49,602 nt of DNA from Streptomyces panaciradicis (GTDB taxonomy: Bacteria; Actinomycetota; Actinomycetes; Streptomycetales; Streptomycetaceae): contig NZ_JAMGBF010000048.1 of the NCBI RefSeq assembly GCF_023516615.1, forward strand, positions 1-49,602, written 5' to 3'. The position numbers were made by a program, and so were the translations under genes. This document shows, piece after piece, positions 36,962-45,667 of this stretch. Within the stretch, counting starts at the first letter, position 1, and the number at the start of each line of letters is the position of its first letter. The notes beneath the pieces were generated by a model, which was not told the origin of the DNA, ran no database searches, and was given only the letters and a program-made list of their open reading frames with translations.

Positions 36962-36986
36962 GTTTGCACGGGATATGGCCGGGCAC
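36962..36986 (+). promoter_or_regulatory. Candidate SigB-type stress promoter for dps
   Basis: GTTT (36962-36965), 15-bp spacer, GGGCAC (36981-36986), close to the Streptomyces SigB-family consensus GTTT-N14-16-GGGTAC/T, with one mismatch in the -10. It lies about 90 bp before the dps start, and dps genes are known SigB targets in Streptomyces. Confidence 0.5.
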
Positions 36987-37076
36987 CCGGTCGAGGAGCC
37001 GTTGCGCGCTGCGACCTGCGAGGACGTACGCGGCACGGCTTCCTGACGACATTGACGACACGAGGAGGAGCACTCC

Positions 37077-37559
37077 ATGGCCGTGGTGAAGAGCACGCTT
37101 CCCGAACCGGCGCGCAAGGTGACCGGGGAGGCACTCCAGGACACCCTCGTGGATCTTCTCGGGCTCTCCCTGATCGGGAAGCAGGCGCACTGGAACATCG
37201 TGGGCCCGCGTTTCCGCTCGATCCACCTGCAGCTCGACGAGGTCGTGACCAGCGCCCGTGACTTCGCCGACACCGTCGCGGAGCGGGCCGCCGCGCTCGG
37301 TCTGCCGCCGGACGGCCGGCCGTCGACGATCGCGGCCGACTTCGCGCTGCCCGGCCCCGACGCGGGCTGGGTGCGCGACACCGACGTCGTGCGGGTGATG
37401 GTGGAGGCGCTGGAGGCGGCGATCGGGCGGCTGCGCGAGCGCATCGCCGCGACCGACGAGCCGGACCCGGTCACCCAGGACCTGCTGATCGCGATCACCG
37501 CCGATCTGGAGAAGCAGCGGTGGATGTTCGAGGCCGAGAACTTCCCGCGCGAGGACTGA
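37077..37559 (+). CDS. dps: Dps-family ferritin-like DNA protection protein
   Basis: A 160-aa dodecameric mini-ferritin. Ferroxidase residues match the E. coli pattern with a constant offset: H38 (KQAHWN), H50, D54, D65 and E69. It has a short N-terminal tail with few lysines, so DNA binding may be modest. The ATG at 37077 has GAGGAGGAG upstream. It is followed by DUF3140 and HhH genes on the same strand, a likely stress group. Confidence 0.95.
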   Translation: MAVVKSTLPEPARKVTGEALQDTLVDLLGLSLIGKQAHWNIVGPRFRSIHLQLDEVVTSARDFADTVAERAAALGLPPDGRPSTIAADFALPGPDAGWVRDTDVVRVMVEALEAAIGRLRERIAATDEPDPVTQDLLIAITADLEKQRWMFEAENFPRED

Positions 37560-37629
37560 CCGGCCACCGACGGGACCGACCGGCCGCCGGCGGGACCACC
37601 GGCCCGCGGCCACCGAAAGGGGCCACGCG

Positions 37630-37962
37630 ATGACCGACGCCCTCGAATTCGACGCGCTGTGGGAGGACTTCCACCGCGTGGTGAACATGACCTCGCAGGA
37701 ACTGGCGGCCTGGCTGCGGGTGAGTGACGCCGACGAGCAGACGGAGCCGCTGCCCGAACACGCGGGCACGCCGACCGGACAGCACGTCCTGGCGATCCTG
37801 CAGAAGCGGCGCACCGACCTCACCGACGACGACATCCAGGTCATGCACGAGGTCGTCGACACGGTGGAGGAGCAGACCGACCTGGAGAACGAGCCCGCGG
37901 CCGAGGACACCCGTCGCCGGCATCTGCTGATGGCGATCGGCCACGATCCGCTCAAGCCGTGA
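37630..37962 (+). CDS. DUF3140 family protein
   Basis: A 110-aa acidic protein of the actinobacterial DUF3140 family, with WEDFHRVVNMTSQELAAWL, LPEHAGTPTGQHVLAILQKRRTDLTDDD and a C-terminal RRHLLMAIGHDPLKP. The repeated helical motifs suggest a DNA- or nucleoid-associated role, but nothing is established. ATG at 37630 after AAAGGGG. It ends 10 bp before the HhH gene. Confidence 0.87.
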   Translation: MTDALEFDALWEDFHRVVNMTSQELAAWLRVSDADEQTEPLPEHAGTPTGQHVLAILQKRRTDLTDDDIQVMHEVVDTVEEQTDLENEPAAEDTRRRHLLMAIGHDPLKP

Positions 37963-37972
37963 GGCACACGTC

Positions 37973-38620
37973 ATGAGCGGGCAGCGGGACGTGGTGCGGG
38001 AGCTCGTGCGGGCCCACGGGCGGACGTTCCCCGAGGAGGCGGGCATCACGCTCCGGGACACCCCGCAGCCGCTGTACCGGCTGCTGGTCCTGGCCCTGCT
38101 GCTGAGCGCCCGCATCCGCGGGTCCATCGCCGTCGACACCGCCCGGGAGCTGTACGAGGCCGGGCTGCGCGACCCGCGCCGGATGGCCGGGGCCGGCCGG
38201 CAGCGGCGCGTCGACGCGCTGGGCCGCGGCGGCTACCGGCGCTACGACGAGCGCACCGCCACCCAACTCGGCGACGGCGCCGAGCTGTTGACCGAGCGGT
38301 GGGGCGGTGACCTGCGCCGTGTGCGCAAGGCGGCGGACGGCGACGTCGGTGAACTGCGCCGTCTGCTGCGGGAATTCCCGGGGCTGGGTCCGGCCGGGGC
38401 CGACATCTTCCTGCGCGAGGTGCAGCGCGTGTGGCCGGAGGTGGCCCCCTTCCTCGACCGCAAGGCTCTCGACGGCGCCGGCCGCCTGGGCCTGCCGACG
38501 GACCCCGACCGCCTTGTGAAGCTCGCCGGTGACACCGACCCGGCAGCGCTGGCGGCCGGGTTGGTGCGGGCCGCGCTCGACAAGAACGTCACCGAGGACA
38601 GCCTGCGCCGCGCCGCCTGA
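37973..38620 (+). CDS. HhH-GPD/endonuclease III-like protein, atypical
   Basis: A 215-aa protein with the base-excision-repair fold: an N-terminal helical region (LYRLLVLALLLSARIRGSIA), an HhH hairpin (FPGLGPAGADIFLREV) and DRKALDGAGRLGLP in the place of the catalytic DTH segment. The hairpin lysine of bifunctional EndoIII (G-x-G-R-K) is replaced by Pro-Ala, and the C-terminal Cys cluster for the iron-sulphur centre is absent. It may be monofunctional or structural only. Located after dps and DUF3140. ATG at 37973. Confidence 0.82.
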   Translation: MSGQRDVVRELVRAHGRTFPEEAGITLRDTPQPLYRLLVLALLLSARIRGSIAVDTARELYEAGLRDPRRMAGAGRQRRVDALGRGGYRRYDERTATQLGDGAELLTERWGGDLRRVRKAADGDVGELRRLLREFPGLGPAGADIFLREVQRVWPEVAPFLDRKALDGAGRLGLPTDPDRLVKLAGDTDPAALAAGLVRAALDKNVTEDSLRRAA

Positions 38621-38644
38621 CCGCGCCCCTCGCCCTTCCGGCGC

Positions 38645-39334
38645 CTAGCCCAGCAGCCAGCCTCCGTCCACGCTCAACTCCACCGCGTTCACCGACCTGT
38701 TGCGCAGCAGGAAGTCCACCGCGTCCACCACGTCGGCCATGGTGGCGAGCCGTCCGGTCGGGGTGCGGGCGCGCAGGCCGGCCAGCACCTCCTCCGGCTT
38801 GGCCCGCCAGTAGGGGCTGTCGCCGACGACACCGGGGTGGACGGCGTTGACCCGGACCGGCGCGAGCTCCACGGCGAGCGTGTTCACCAGGCCCCGTACA
38901 CCGGCGTTGACCGTGGCCACGGTCGTGGCCCCCGGATAGGGCCGCTCCTTGGCCTGCCCGCCGAAGATCACGATCGCGGAGTCGTCGGTCATGCGCGGGC
39001 GCAGGACGTGCACGACCTCGGTGTAGCCGACCAGCTTGAGCGTGACCAGGCGCAGGGCGGCGGAGATGTCGTAGTCGGTGGCGCGGTTCTCGTCGCGGGA
39101 GACGCCCGCGAGGACCAGGTGGTCGACCTGGCCGACGTCGGCCAGGGCCGCGGCGATCTCCCGGGGGCGGGACAGGTCGAGGGCGAGGCCGCGGGCGCCC
39201 ACCTCCTTGGCGACGGCGTCGGCGCGGTCGGGGTCGCGCCCGGTGAGGACGACCTCATCGCCCCGCTCGGCCCGGACCCGGGCGAACTCGCGGCCGATGC
39301 CCGACGTGCCGCCGACGACCAGGACACTGCTCAT
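38645..39334 (-). CDS. SDR-family oxidoreductase lacking canonical Tyr/Lys
   Basis: A 229-aa short-chain dehydrogenase. It has a clear NAD(P) motif (VVGGTSGIGREFA), the adenine-ring aspartate region (ALDLSRP) and a C-terminal SVDGGWLLG, as in classical SDRs. The catalytic YxxxK is not visible: the aligned segment reads T-V-A-T-V-N-A-G. It may be a pseudo-enzyme or act on an unusual substrate. ATG at 39334 overlaps the bicupin stop (ATGA). Last gene of the operon. Confidence 0.87.
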   Translation of the reverse strand: MSSVLVVGGTSGIGREFARVRAERGDEVVLTGRDPDRADAVAKEVGARGLALDLSRPREIAAALADVGQVDHLVLAGVSRDENRATDYDISAALRLVTLKLVGYTEVVHVLRPRMTDDSAIVIFGGQAKERPYPGATTVATVNAGVRGLVNTLAVELAPVRVNAVHPGVVGDSPYWRAKPEEVLAGLRARTPTGRLATMADVVDAVDFLLRNRSVNAVELSVDGGWLLG

Positions 39335-40206
39335 GATCCCAGGGCCTTTCTCAGGTAGTCCCAGTCGCGGGTGAACCGGTAGGAGTGCCGTGTCGGCGGC
39401 TGCGGCGCCTGTGTCTCCAGCCAACGCAGCGCTCCGCTGCCGGCGTTGGAGAACCCGTGCACACAACCGGCGCCCGCCCAGGCACAGTCGCCGGGTCCGA
39501 GGCGGTAGGTCTCGCCGTCGAACACCGCCTCGGCCTCCCCCTCCAGGAAGTAGTACGTCTCCTCGAAGGGGTGGTCGTGGGTGCCGGCGACGCCGTCGGG
39601 CGCGTACCGCACCATGAACATCGTCGAGGCGACGGCGCCGAGGTCCCCGTCGACCATCATCTTGACCGTGATGCCGCTGTAGACGAGCAGTGCGGTGCGC
39701 ATGCTCGCCGAGACCGCGAGGAGGTCCTGGGACTGCCGGTCCGGGTCCATCTGGGCGGGCTCGAAGTGGCCGAAGGAGCGGGTGCGGGGGTCGCGGACGT
39801 CGATGCGGACGGGGTCGCGCGCGGGCAGTTCGGGCACCTCCTGGGTGTCGTGGCCATAACGCGCCCGCGGGACCGGCGCCAGCATGTCCGCCCAGCGTGC
39901 GGGTGTGTCCCCGGTGCCGCGCCAGGCGTGCGGGACACCTGTCGGCAGGAGGCCGTAGTCGCCCTCCACCAGCACGAGGGAGCCCTCCGGGACGTCGAGG
40001 ATCACGCTCCCGCCGAGGACGTGGAAGCTCTCCTCGTAGGAGTGGACGTGGGCGGGGACCCGGCCGTCGGGCCGCAGTTCGCAGACGCCGAAGCCGGTGT
40101 GCACACTGCCGTCGTCCTCGCCGACCAGGGTCCGTCTGCGGTGCCCGAGCCGGTCGTACGGCGGCTCGGGCAGGTCGGCGGCCCGGCGCACCAAGTGCCG
40201 TGTCAT
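39331..40206 (-). CDS. Bicupin domain protein
   Basis: A 291-aa protein with two cupin barrels. The first (about 45-110) has HVHSYEESFHVLGG and a second histidine in TGVPHAW; the second (about 205-270) has THDHPFEETYYFLEG and CVHGFSN, so each can hold a metal. The two-barrel layout resembles ureidoglycine aminohydrolase and dioxygenase-like bicupins, but the substrate cannot be read. It overlaps the amidohydrolase stop by ATGA and the SDR start by ATGA. Confidence 0.85.
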   Translation of the reverse strand: MTRHLVRRAADLPEPPYDRLGHRRRTLVGEDDGSVHTGFGVCELRPDGRVPAHVHSYEESFHVLGGSVILDVPEGSLVLVEGDYGLLPTGVPHAWRGTGDTPARWADMLAPVPRARYGHDTQEVPELPARDPVRIDVRDPRTRSFGHFEPAQMDPDRQSQDLLAVSASMRTALLVYSGITVKMMVDGDLGAVASTMFMVRYAPDGVAGTHDHPFEETYYFLEGEAEAVFDGETYRLGPGDCAWAGAGCVHGFSNAGSGALRWLETQAPQPPTRHSYRFTRDWDYLRKALGS

Positions 40207-41555
40207 GCCGTCGCCTTCGCCTCCTTCGCGGCCAGCAGCCGGTCCCGGGACTCCTCGACCAGGCGCCGGGCCCGGGCCACGTCGGCCGTCAGCTTCCCGT
40301 CCCGCTTGCGGATCACGCCGTCGACGAGGACGGTCTCGACGTTGGAGACGTCGGCGCACAGCGTCACCGCGGCGGCCGCGTCGTGCACGGGGGTCATGTT
40401 CAGGGCGGTGGCGTCGAGGGCGACGACGTCGGCGCGCTTGCCGGGGGTCAGGGAACCGGTGCGGTGTTCCAGTCCCGCGACGTGCGCACCGTTCAGCGTC
40501 GCCATCTCCAGCATCCGGCGTGCCGTGAGCATCGTCTCCGGGACGGGCATGTTGGCCTGCCAGCAGTCGGCGTTGACGCGGGCGCGCTCGGCGCCGAAGG
40601 CCGCGCGGATCTGGGTGAACATGTCGCCGGGCACGGTGGTGACGACGTCGATGCTCAAGGAGGGGCGCAGGCCGTGCTCGACCGCCTGCATCACGGGCGG
40701 CCAGCCGTGCCCCATCTGCGTCTCCACCTGCGGTGCGATGGACACCGTGCCGCCGCTGTCGGCGACCATCCGCCACTCGTCGTCGTGGAGGTAGCAGCAG
40801 TGGATGTAGGTGGTGTCCGGGCCGAGCAGGCCCAGGTCCTTCAGCTGCTTGACCATGCCGAAGCGGCCGGCGAGCCGGCCCATGGCCACGTGCACGGTGA
40901 TCGGGATGCCCAGTTCGCGGGCGAGGGCCCATTCGGAGGTGACGACGTCGTTGACGCAGAAACCGGGGCCGCGGGTGGCCAGGCCCATGGTGAGCAGGCC
41001 GTCGTCGGAGGAGAAGTACCGCGCGCGGACACGGCGTACGTCGTCGCCCGGGATGGCGATCTTGCTCTCGAACCAGTAGTCGGCGAGCGAGGTGTTGGCG
41101 CTGCCGTAGGCGTACTGGGCGCGGATGCCGGTCTCGGCCAGTGCCTGGATCGCCGCGTCCGGGTGTTCGGGCGTGTTGTTGATGTGCGACCAGTCGACCA
41201 GGGTGGTGATGCCCGCGTTCAGGCATTCCAGGGCGCCGGCGAGGTTGGCCGCGTAGACGTCCTCCGGCGTGTACAGCGGGGCGAAGGTGTCGAGGATGTC
41301 GACGAAGTAGTCGTCGAGGGTGGCGTCGGGGGCGACGCCGCGGATCGAGGCCTCCCAGGTGTGGCGGTGGGTGTCGACGAAGCCGGGCATCACGATGCGG
41401 CCGGTCATGTCGAGCACCTCGGCGTCGGCGCTGATCTCCGGCCGCACGGCCGTGATCGTCCCGTCCTCGATGAGGACGTCGCCCCGCGGCAGGTCCCCGA
41501 TGTCCGGGTCCATCGAGACGACGTGCCCGGCGCGAAGGAGTATCCGATCGGTCAT
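40203..41555 (-). CDS. Amidohydrolase-superfamily protein (TrzA/AtzB/SsnA-like)
   Basis: A 450-aa metal-dependent hydrolase. It has the N-terminal metal motif GFVDTHRHTWEASIRG, a second His region ITVHVAMGRL, HCCYLHDDEW, and a catalytic-aspartate region SIDVVTTVPGD. The C-terminal GKRADVVALDATALNMTPVHD segment closes the composite domain. Related enzymes deaminate or dechlorinate heterocycles. ATG at 41555 after GGGAGGAAG. It lies 22 bp after the E1 beta gene. Substrate unknown. Confidence 0.87.
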   Translation of the reverse strand: MTDRILLRAGHVVSMDPDIGDLPRGDVLIEDGTITAVRPEISADAEVLDMTGRIVMPGFVDTHRHTWEASIRGVAPDATLDDYFVDILDTFAPLYTPEDVYAANLAGALECLNAGITTLVDWSHINNTPEHPDAAIQALAETGIRAQYAYGSANTSLADYWFESKIAIPGDDVRRVRARYFSSDDGLLTMGLATRGPGFCVNDVVTSEWALARELGIPITVHVAMGRLAGRFGMVKQLKDLGLLGPDTTYIHCCYLHDDEWRMVADSGGTVSIAPQVETQMGHGWPPVMQAVEHGLRPSLSIDVVTTVPGDMFTQIRAAFGAERARVNADCWQANMPVPETMLTARRMLEMATLNGAHVAGLEHRTGSLTPGKRADVVALDATALNMTPVHDAAAAVTLCADVSNVETVLVDGVIRKRDGKLTADVARARRLVEESRDRLLAAKEAKATA

Positions 41556-41577
41556 CGCGCTTCCTCCCATGGGGTGT

Positions 41578-42558
41578 TCAGTACGCGGCGAGGCCGCGGA
41601 CCGCCGCCACGACCTTCTCGGTGGTGGGGATGACCTGCTCCTCCAGCACGTCGGCGAAGGGCAGCGGGACGCACTCCCCCGCGATCCGGCGCACGGGCGC
41701 GTCGAGCAGGTCGAATCCCTCGTCGGCGACGACCGAGACGACGGTGGCGCCCCAGCCGCCCTGGTACGGGTTCTCCTCCACGGTGACCAGGCGCGAGGTC
41801 TTCGCGAGCGAGGCGAGCACGGTCGCGGTGTCGAGCGGGATCAGGCTGCGCAGGTCGACGACCTCGGCGTCGACGCCCTCCCCGGCGAGCCGGGCGGCCG
41901 CCTCCAGCGCCACCGGCACCATCGAGGCGAGGGCCACCAGGGTGACGTCGGCGCCCTCGCGGACGACGGCGGCCCGGCCCAGCTCGACGACGTGGTCCGC
42001 CGGCGGCGGGGCGCCCTTGCTCGCCAGCAGCCCCTTGTGCTCGAAGAACACCACCGGGTCGTCGCTGCGGATCGCCGCCGCCATCATGCCGATCACGTCG
42101 GCGGGGGTGGCCGGCGCGGCGATCTTCAGCCCGGGGACGGTCAGGGCCCAGTTCTCGGTGGCCTGCGAGTGCTGGGCGCCGAAACCGAGCCCGCCGCCGT
42201 TGGCGGTGCGCACGACGAGGGGCACGGTGACCTGGCCACCCGTCATGTAACGCACTTTCGGTATCTCGTTGGCGAGGTAGTCCCAACAACAGGCCAAAAA
42301 GTCGGAGAACATGATCTCCGCGACCGGCCGCATGCCGGTCATGGCGGCCCCCATCGCCGCGCCCACGATGGCCTGTTCGGAGATCGGCGTGTCCCACACC
42401 CGCTCGGGCCCGAACTCCTTCAGCAGCCCCACGGTCGTCTTGAACACCCCGCCGGCCTCGCCGATGTCCTCGCCCAGGCACACCACGGCGGCATCGCGCC
42501 GCATCTCGCGGGCGATGCCCTCGGCGACCGCCTCGCGGTAGGTGATCACGTCCGCCAT
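41578..42558 (-). CDS. 2-oxoacid dehydrogenase-type E1 component, beta subunit
   Basis: A 326-aa transketolase-type E1 beta: ITYREAVAEGIAREMRRD, GEDIGEAGGVFKTT, RVWDTPISEQAIVGAAMGAAMTGMRPVAEIMFSDF and the C-terminal VVDLRSLIPLDTATVLAS and ENPYQGGWGA segments. It resembles the AcoB/PdhB group. It pairs with the alpha subunit, whose stop it overlaps by 13 bp. ATG at 42558 after GGAGG. No E2 or E3 gene is present in this operon. Confidence 0.93.
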   Translation of the reverse strand: MADVITYREAVAEGIAREMRRDAAVVCLGEDIGEAGGVFKTTVGLLKEFGPERVWDTPISEQAIVGAAMGAAMTGMRPVAEIMFSDFLACCWDYLANEIPKVRYMTGGQVTVPLVVRTANGGGLGFGAQHSQATENWALTVPGLKIAAPATPADVIGMMAAAIRSDDPVVFFEHKGLLASKGAPPPADHVVELGRAAVVREGADVTLVALASMVPVALEAAARLAGEGVDAEVVDLRSLIPLDTATVLASLAKTSRLVTVEENPYQGGWGATVVSVVADEGFDLLDAPVRRIAGECVPLPFADVLEEQVIPTTEKVVAAVRGLAAY

Positions 42559-43523
42559 GCCGCACCTCCGTCCGCCCACACGTCGGTCAGCGCCTCGCGC
42601 GGATCGGGCGGCGGCGCGTTCTTCGCCGCCTCCACCGCCTCCTGTACGGCGGCCCGGGCGCGGTCGTCGGCGGCGGTGACCGTCTCCTCCTCCACCCCGA
42701 GTTCGGCCAGCCGTCCCCGGGCGAGGTCCAACGGGTCGTGCTTGAGCCAGCGTTCGACCTCCTCGGCCGGGCGGTAGGCCGCCGGGTCGGCGCGGCTGTG
42801 CCCGAAGTGCCGGTAGGTCTCGGCCTCGACGATCGCGGGTCCGCCTCCCGCACGGGCCCGCTCGGCGAGGGCGGCCACCGTCTCGCGCACGGCGACGACG
42901 TCGTTGCCGTCGACGACCTCGCCGGGGACGCCGTAGGCGGGCGCCCGGTCGGCGGCCGGGCGGGCGACCGCCGTGACGTCGGCGATCGGCGTGTACTCCA
43001 TGTACAGGTTGTTCTCGCAGACGAACAGCACCGGCAGCTTCCACACGGCGGCCAGGTTCAGCGCCTCGTGGAAGGCGCCGATGTTGGTGGCGCCGTCGCC
43101 GAAGAAGGCCACCGCGAGCTGCCCGGTGCCGCGCATCCGGGCCGACCAGGCGGCGCCGACCGCCATGGGCAGGTGGGCGCCGACGATGGCGTAGGAGCCG
43201 AGCATGTTCACGGACGCCTTGGTGAGGTGCATGGAGCCGCCCTTGGCCCGGCACAGCCCGGTCGCCCGGCTCATGAGTTCGGCGAGGCACTCCTCGGGGG
43301 TGGCGCCGCGGGCCAGGGCGTGGTGGTGGCCGCGGTAGGTGGCGAAGACGTAGTCGTCGTCGCGCAGGGCGGCGCTCGCGCCGACGGCGACGGCCTCGTG
43401 CCCGGCGGCCAGATGCGTGGTGCCCTTGACCAGGCCGGACAGGAACAGGTCGTGGGCGGCCTTCTCCGTGCGGCGGATGAGGGCCATCCGCTCGTACAGG
43501 GCGAGGAGTTCGGGCGCGTCCAT
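42546..43523 (-). CDS. 2-oxoacid dehydrogenase-type E1 component, alpha subunit
   Basis: A 325-aa ThDP-binding subunit, similar to acetoin and pyruvate dehydrogenase E1 alpha. It has the ThDP/Mg motif GDGATNIGAFHEALNLAAVWKLP followed by CENN, KGTTHLAAGHEAVAVG, the YRGHHHALARG loop and the phosphorylation-loop equivalent YRHFGHSRADPAAYR. The ATG at 43523 overlaps the M24 stop by one base (TGATG). It should form an alpha2beta2 enzyme with the next gene. Substrate unknown. Confidence 0.93.
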   Translation of the reverse strand: MDAPELLALYERMALIRRTEKAAHDLFLSGLVKGTTHLAAGHEAVAVGASAALRDDDYVFATYRGHHHALARGATPEECLAELMSRATGLCRAKGGSMHLTKASVNMLGSYAIVGAHLPMAVGAAWSARMRGTGQLAVAFFGDGATNIGAFHEALNLAAVWKLPVLFVCENNLYMEYTPIADVTAVARPAADRAPAYGVPGEVVDGNDVVAVRETVAALAERARAGGGPAIVEAETYRHFGHSRADPAAYRPAEEVERWLKHDPLDLARGRLAELGVEEETVTAADDRARAAVQEAVEAAKNAPPPDPREALTDVWADGGAAWRT

Positions 43524-44848
43524 CAGCGGTCCCGGGTGTTGAGGTGGGACTGGGACTCGCGGCGGGTGTTCAGCTCGCCGCCGACCGTCCAGTACTTGCG
43601 GCCCGCGACGAGCAGTTCCTCGGCGGGGAACTTGGTGATGACCTCGCAGCCGTCGGCGGTGACGACCAGTTCCTCCTCGATGCGGGCGGCGGACCAGCCG
43701 TCGGCGGCCGGCCAGTACGTCTCCAGCGCGAACACCATGCCCTCCTGGAGGACTTCGGGGTGGTCGAGGGAGACCAGGCGGCTGAAGATGGGCTTCTCCC
43801 AGATGGACAGGCCCACCCCGTGGCCGTACTGCAGGGCGAAGGCGGCCGTCTCGTCGGCGAAGCCGAACTCCTCGGCGCGCGGCCAGACCCGGACGATGTC
43901 GGCGGTGGTCGCGCCGGGGCGGACGAGGGCGATGGCCTCGTCCATGTACTCCCGGCAGCGGACGTAGGCGTCGCGCTGGGCGCGGGAGGCGCTGCCGACG
44001 GCGAAGGTGCGGTAGTAGCAGGTGCGGTAGCCGAGGTGGCTGTGCAGGATGTCGAAGAAGGCGGGGTCGCCGGGGCGGATCAGGCGGTCGCTGTAGACGT
44101 GCGGGTGAGGTGAACAGCGTTCGCCGGAGATGGCGTTGACGCCTTCGACGTACTCGCTGCCGAGGTCGTAGAGGACCTTGCTGACCAGGCCGACGCACTC
44201 GTTCTCGCGCACTCCGGGGCGCAGGTACCCGTACAGCTCCTCGTAGGCGGCGTCGACCATCGCGCAGGCCTGGGTGAGCAGGGAGATCTCGTCGCGGGTC
44301 TTGGTGCGGCGGGCCTCCAGGAAGACCTGCTGGCCGTCGACGACGTCGATGCCCTCGGCGCGCAGGGCGGCCAGGACGGGCATCTCGGCGACGTCGATGC
44401 CGAGCGGCTCTCCGGCCAGGCCGTGTTCGCGCAGTTCGCCGGCGATCTTGCGGGCCACGTCCTCGGCGATCCCGGCGTCCGGGTGGAAGGCTCCGCGCAG
44501 GGTGGAGATGCCGGCGCGGGCGCCGGTGGGCGGGCCGCCCTTGCCGTCGCTGTAGTCGAGCCAGGGGTTGTAGAGCTGGTGGTGGCGGGCGGCGGAGCCG
44601 AAGTCCCAGACGACCGGTTCGCCGCCGCGCACGAGCAGGGCGAAGCGGATCAGCTTGTCCATCGCCCAGGTGCCGATGTGCGTGGCGGTCATGTAGCGGA
44701 TGTTGGCGAAGTCGAAGCTGAGCACGGCGCCCAGCGAGGAGCGGTTCAGGGTCTCGTGCAGCCGGGACAGGCGCTCTGTGCGCAGCCGGTCCAGGTCGAT
44801 GCGCTCTTCCCAGTCGACGGCGTTCGGGCCGTATGTGCGGATCGCCAT
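43523..44848 (-). CDS. M24-family (pita-bread fold) hydrolase with altered metal ligands
   Basis: A 441-aa creatinase/aminopeptidase P-like protein: N-terminal domain about 1-185, catalytic domain about 190-430. Of the five usual metal ligands, D266 (AFFDILHS), H343 (YGHGVGLS), E376 (ALETYW) and E391 (RIEEELVV) are present, but the second aspartate is C277 (YRTCYYRTF) and the HExP histidine is Trp (IWEKP). Such changes occur in non-peptidase members such as creatinase and ectoine hydrolase, so a C-N hydrolysis role is more likely than peptide cleavage. ATG at 44848. It follows the XRE-cupin gene by 52 bp. Confidence 0.85.
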   Translation of the reverse strand: MAIRTYGPNAVDWEERIDLDRLRTERLSRLHETLNRSSLGAVLSFDFANIRYMTATHIGTWAMDKLIRFALLVRGGEPVVWDFGSAARHHQLYNPWLDYSDGKGGPPTGARAGISTLRGAFHPDAGIAEDVARKIAGELREHGLAGEPLGIDVAEMPVLAALRAEGIDVVDGQQVFLEARRTKTRDEISLLTQACAMVDAAYEELYGYLRPGVRENECVGLVSKVLYDLGSEYVEGVNAISGERCSPHPHVYSDRLIRPGDPAFFDILHSHLGYRTCYYRTFAVGSASRAQRDAYVRCREYMDEAIALVRPGATTADIVRVWPRAEEFGFADETAAFALQYGHGVGLSIWEKPIFSRLVSLDHPEVLQEGMVFALETYWPAADGWSAARIEEELVVTADGCEVITKFPAEELLVAGRKYWTVGGELNTRRESQSHLNTRDR

Positions 44849-44900
44849 GGCGACCACCCCCACTTCGGAGTGAACGTCCGCACGGCACGGGTGTCAAGTG

Positions 44901-45593
44901 CTACTGAACACCCTCGCTGGACACGAACCACACGCCCACGGCCGGTTCGGTGCCGTCGTTGCGGTAGCGGTGCGGGGTGGCCGACTCGAAGCAGACGGCG
45001 TCGCCGGGGCGCAGGGTGTACTCGTCGAAACCGAGGGTGAGGACGAGTTCGCCGGAGGTGAGATAGCCGTACTCGGTGCCCGTGTGCCGCATCAGGCCGC
45101 CGGAGCCGGAGGAGGCCCCGCCGGGCCGGTAGGTCACCAGCAGGAAGTCCACGTCGGTGCCGGGGACGTGGCCGAGCCGTTCCCACACCACACCCGAGTC
45201 CAGCTCCAGCGTCTCCCGCGCCCCCGCCGCGACCAGCGGTCCTATCCGGCGGCCGGGGTCGGCGGCGAAGGCCGCGAGGGCGCGCAGGACGGTGTCGGGC
45301 ACCGCGGAGGCCGCTGCCGCCGGGGCCGCGGCGGCCTGCTCCTCGTACGCGTCGAAGAGCGACTCGACGGAGATCGACAGCGCGGTGGTGATGGCGTACA
45401 GCGTGCTGACCGACGGCTGGCTCTTGCCGGTCTCGATCTGGGAGACCAGGCTCGCGGAGACCCCGACCTCGCGGGCGAGGGCACGCAGGCTCACGCCTTT
45501 GGCGAGGCGCGCCTGTCGGATGCGCGCGCCGACGGGCGGCACGGCGGCGGCGGACACGGCGGCTCCTCTCGCGGCGGGGATGTGCAGCCCCAT
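44901..45593 (-). CDS. XRE-family regulator with C-terminal cupin
   Basis: A 230-aa regulator. The HTH_3 domain (about 22-78: IRQARLAKGVSLRALAREVGVSASLVSQIETGKSQPSVSTLYAI) is followed by an Ala-rich linker and a cupin sensor domain (about 150-228) with MRHTGTEYGYLTSGELVLTLGFDEYTLRPGDAVCF. This architecture often senses a small catabolic substrate. ATG at 45593. It is first in the operon and probably controls the six genes that follow. Confidence 0.92.
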   Translation of the reverse strand: MGLHIPAARGAAVSAAAVPPVGARIRQARLAKGVSLRALAREVGVSASLVSQIETGKSQPSVSTLYAITTALSISVESLFDAYEEQAAAAPAAAASAVPDTVLRALAAFAADPGRRIGPLVAAGARETLELDSGVVWERLGHVPGTDVDFLLVTYRPGGASSGSGGLMRHTGTEYGYLTSGELVLTLGFDEYTLRPGDAVCFESATPHRYRNDGTEPAVGVWFVSSEGVQ

Positions 45594-45667
45594 TGAACAG
45601 CCTCCGCCGACCGGGGCACCAGGGGCCCGGTCCGGGGCGCGACCGCGGGCGGGCGGCCGAGGAGGGC

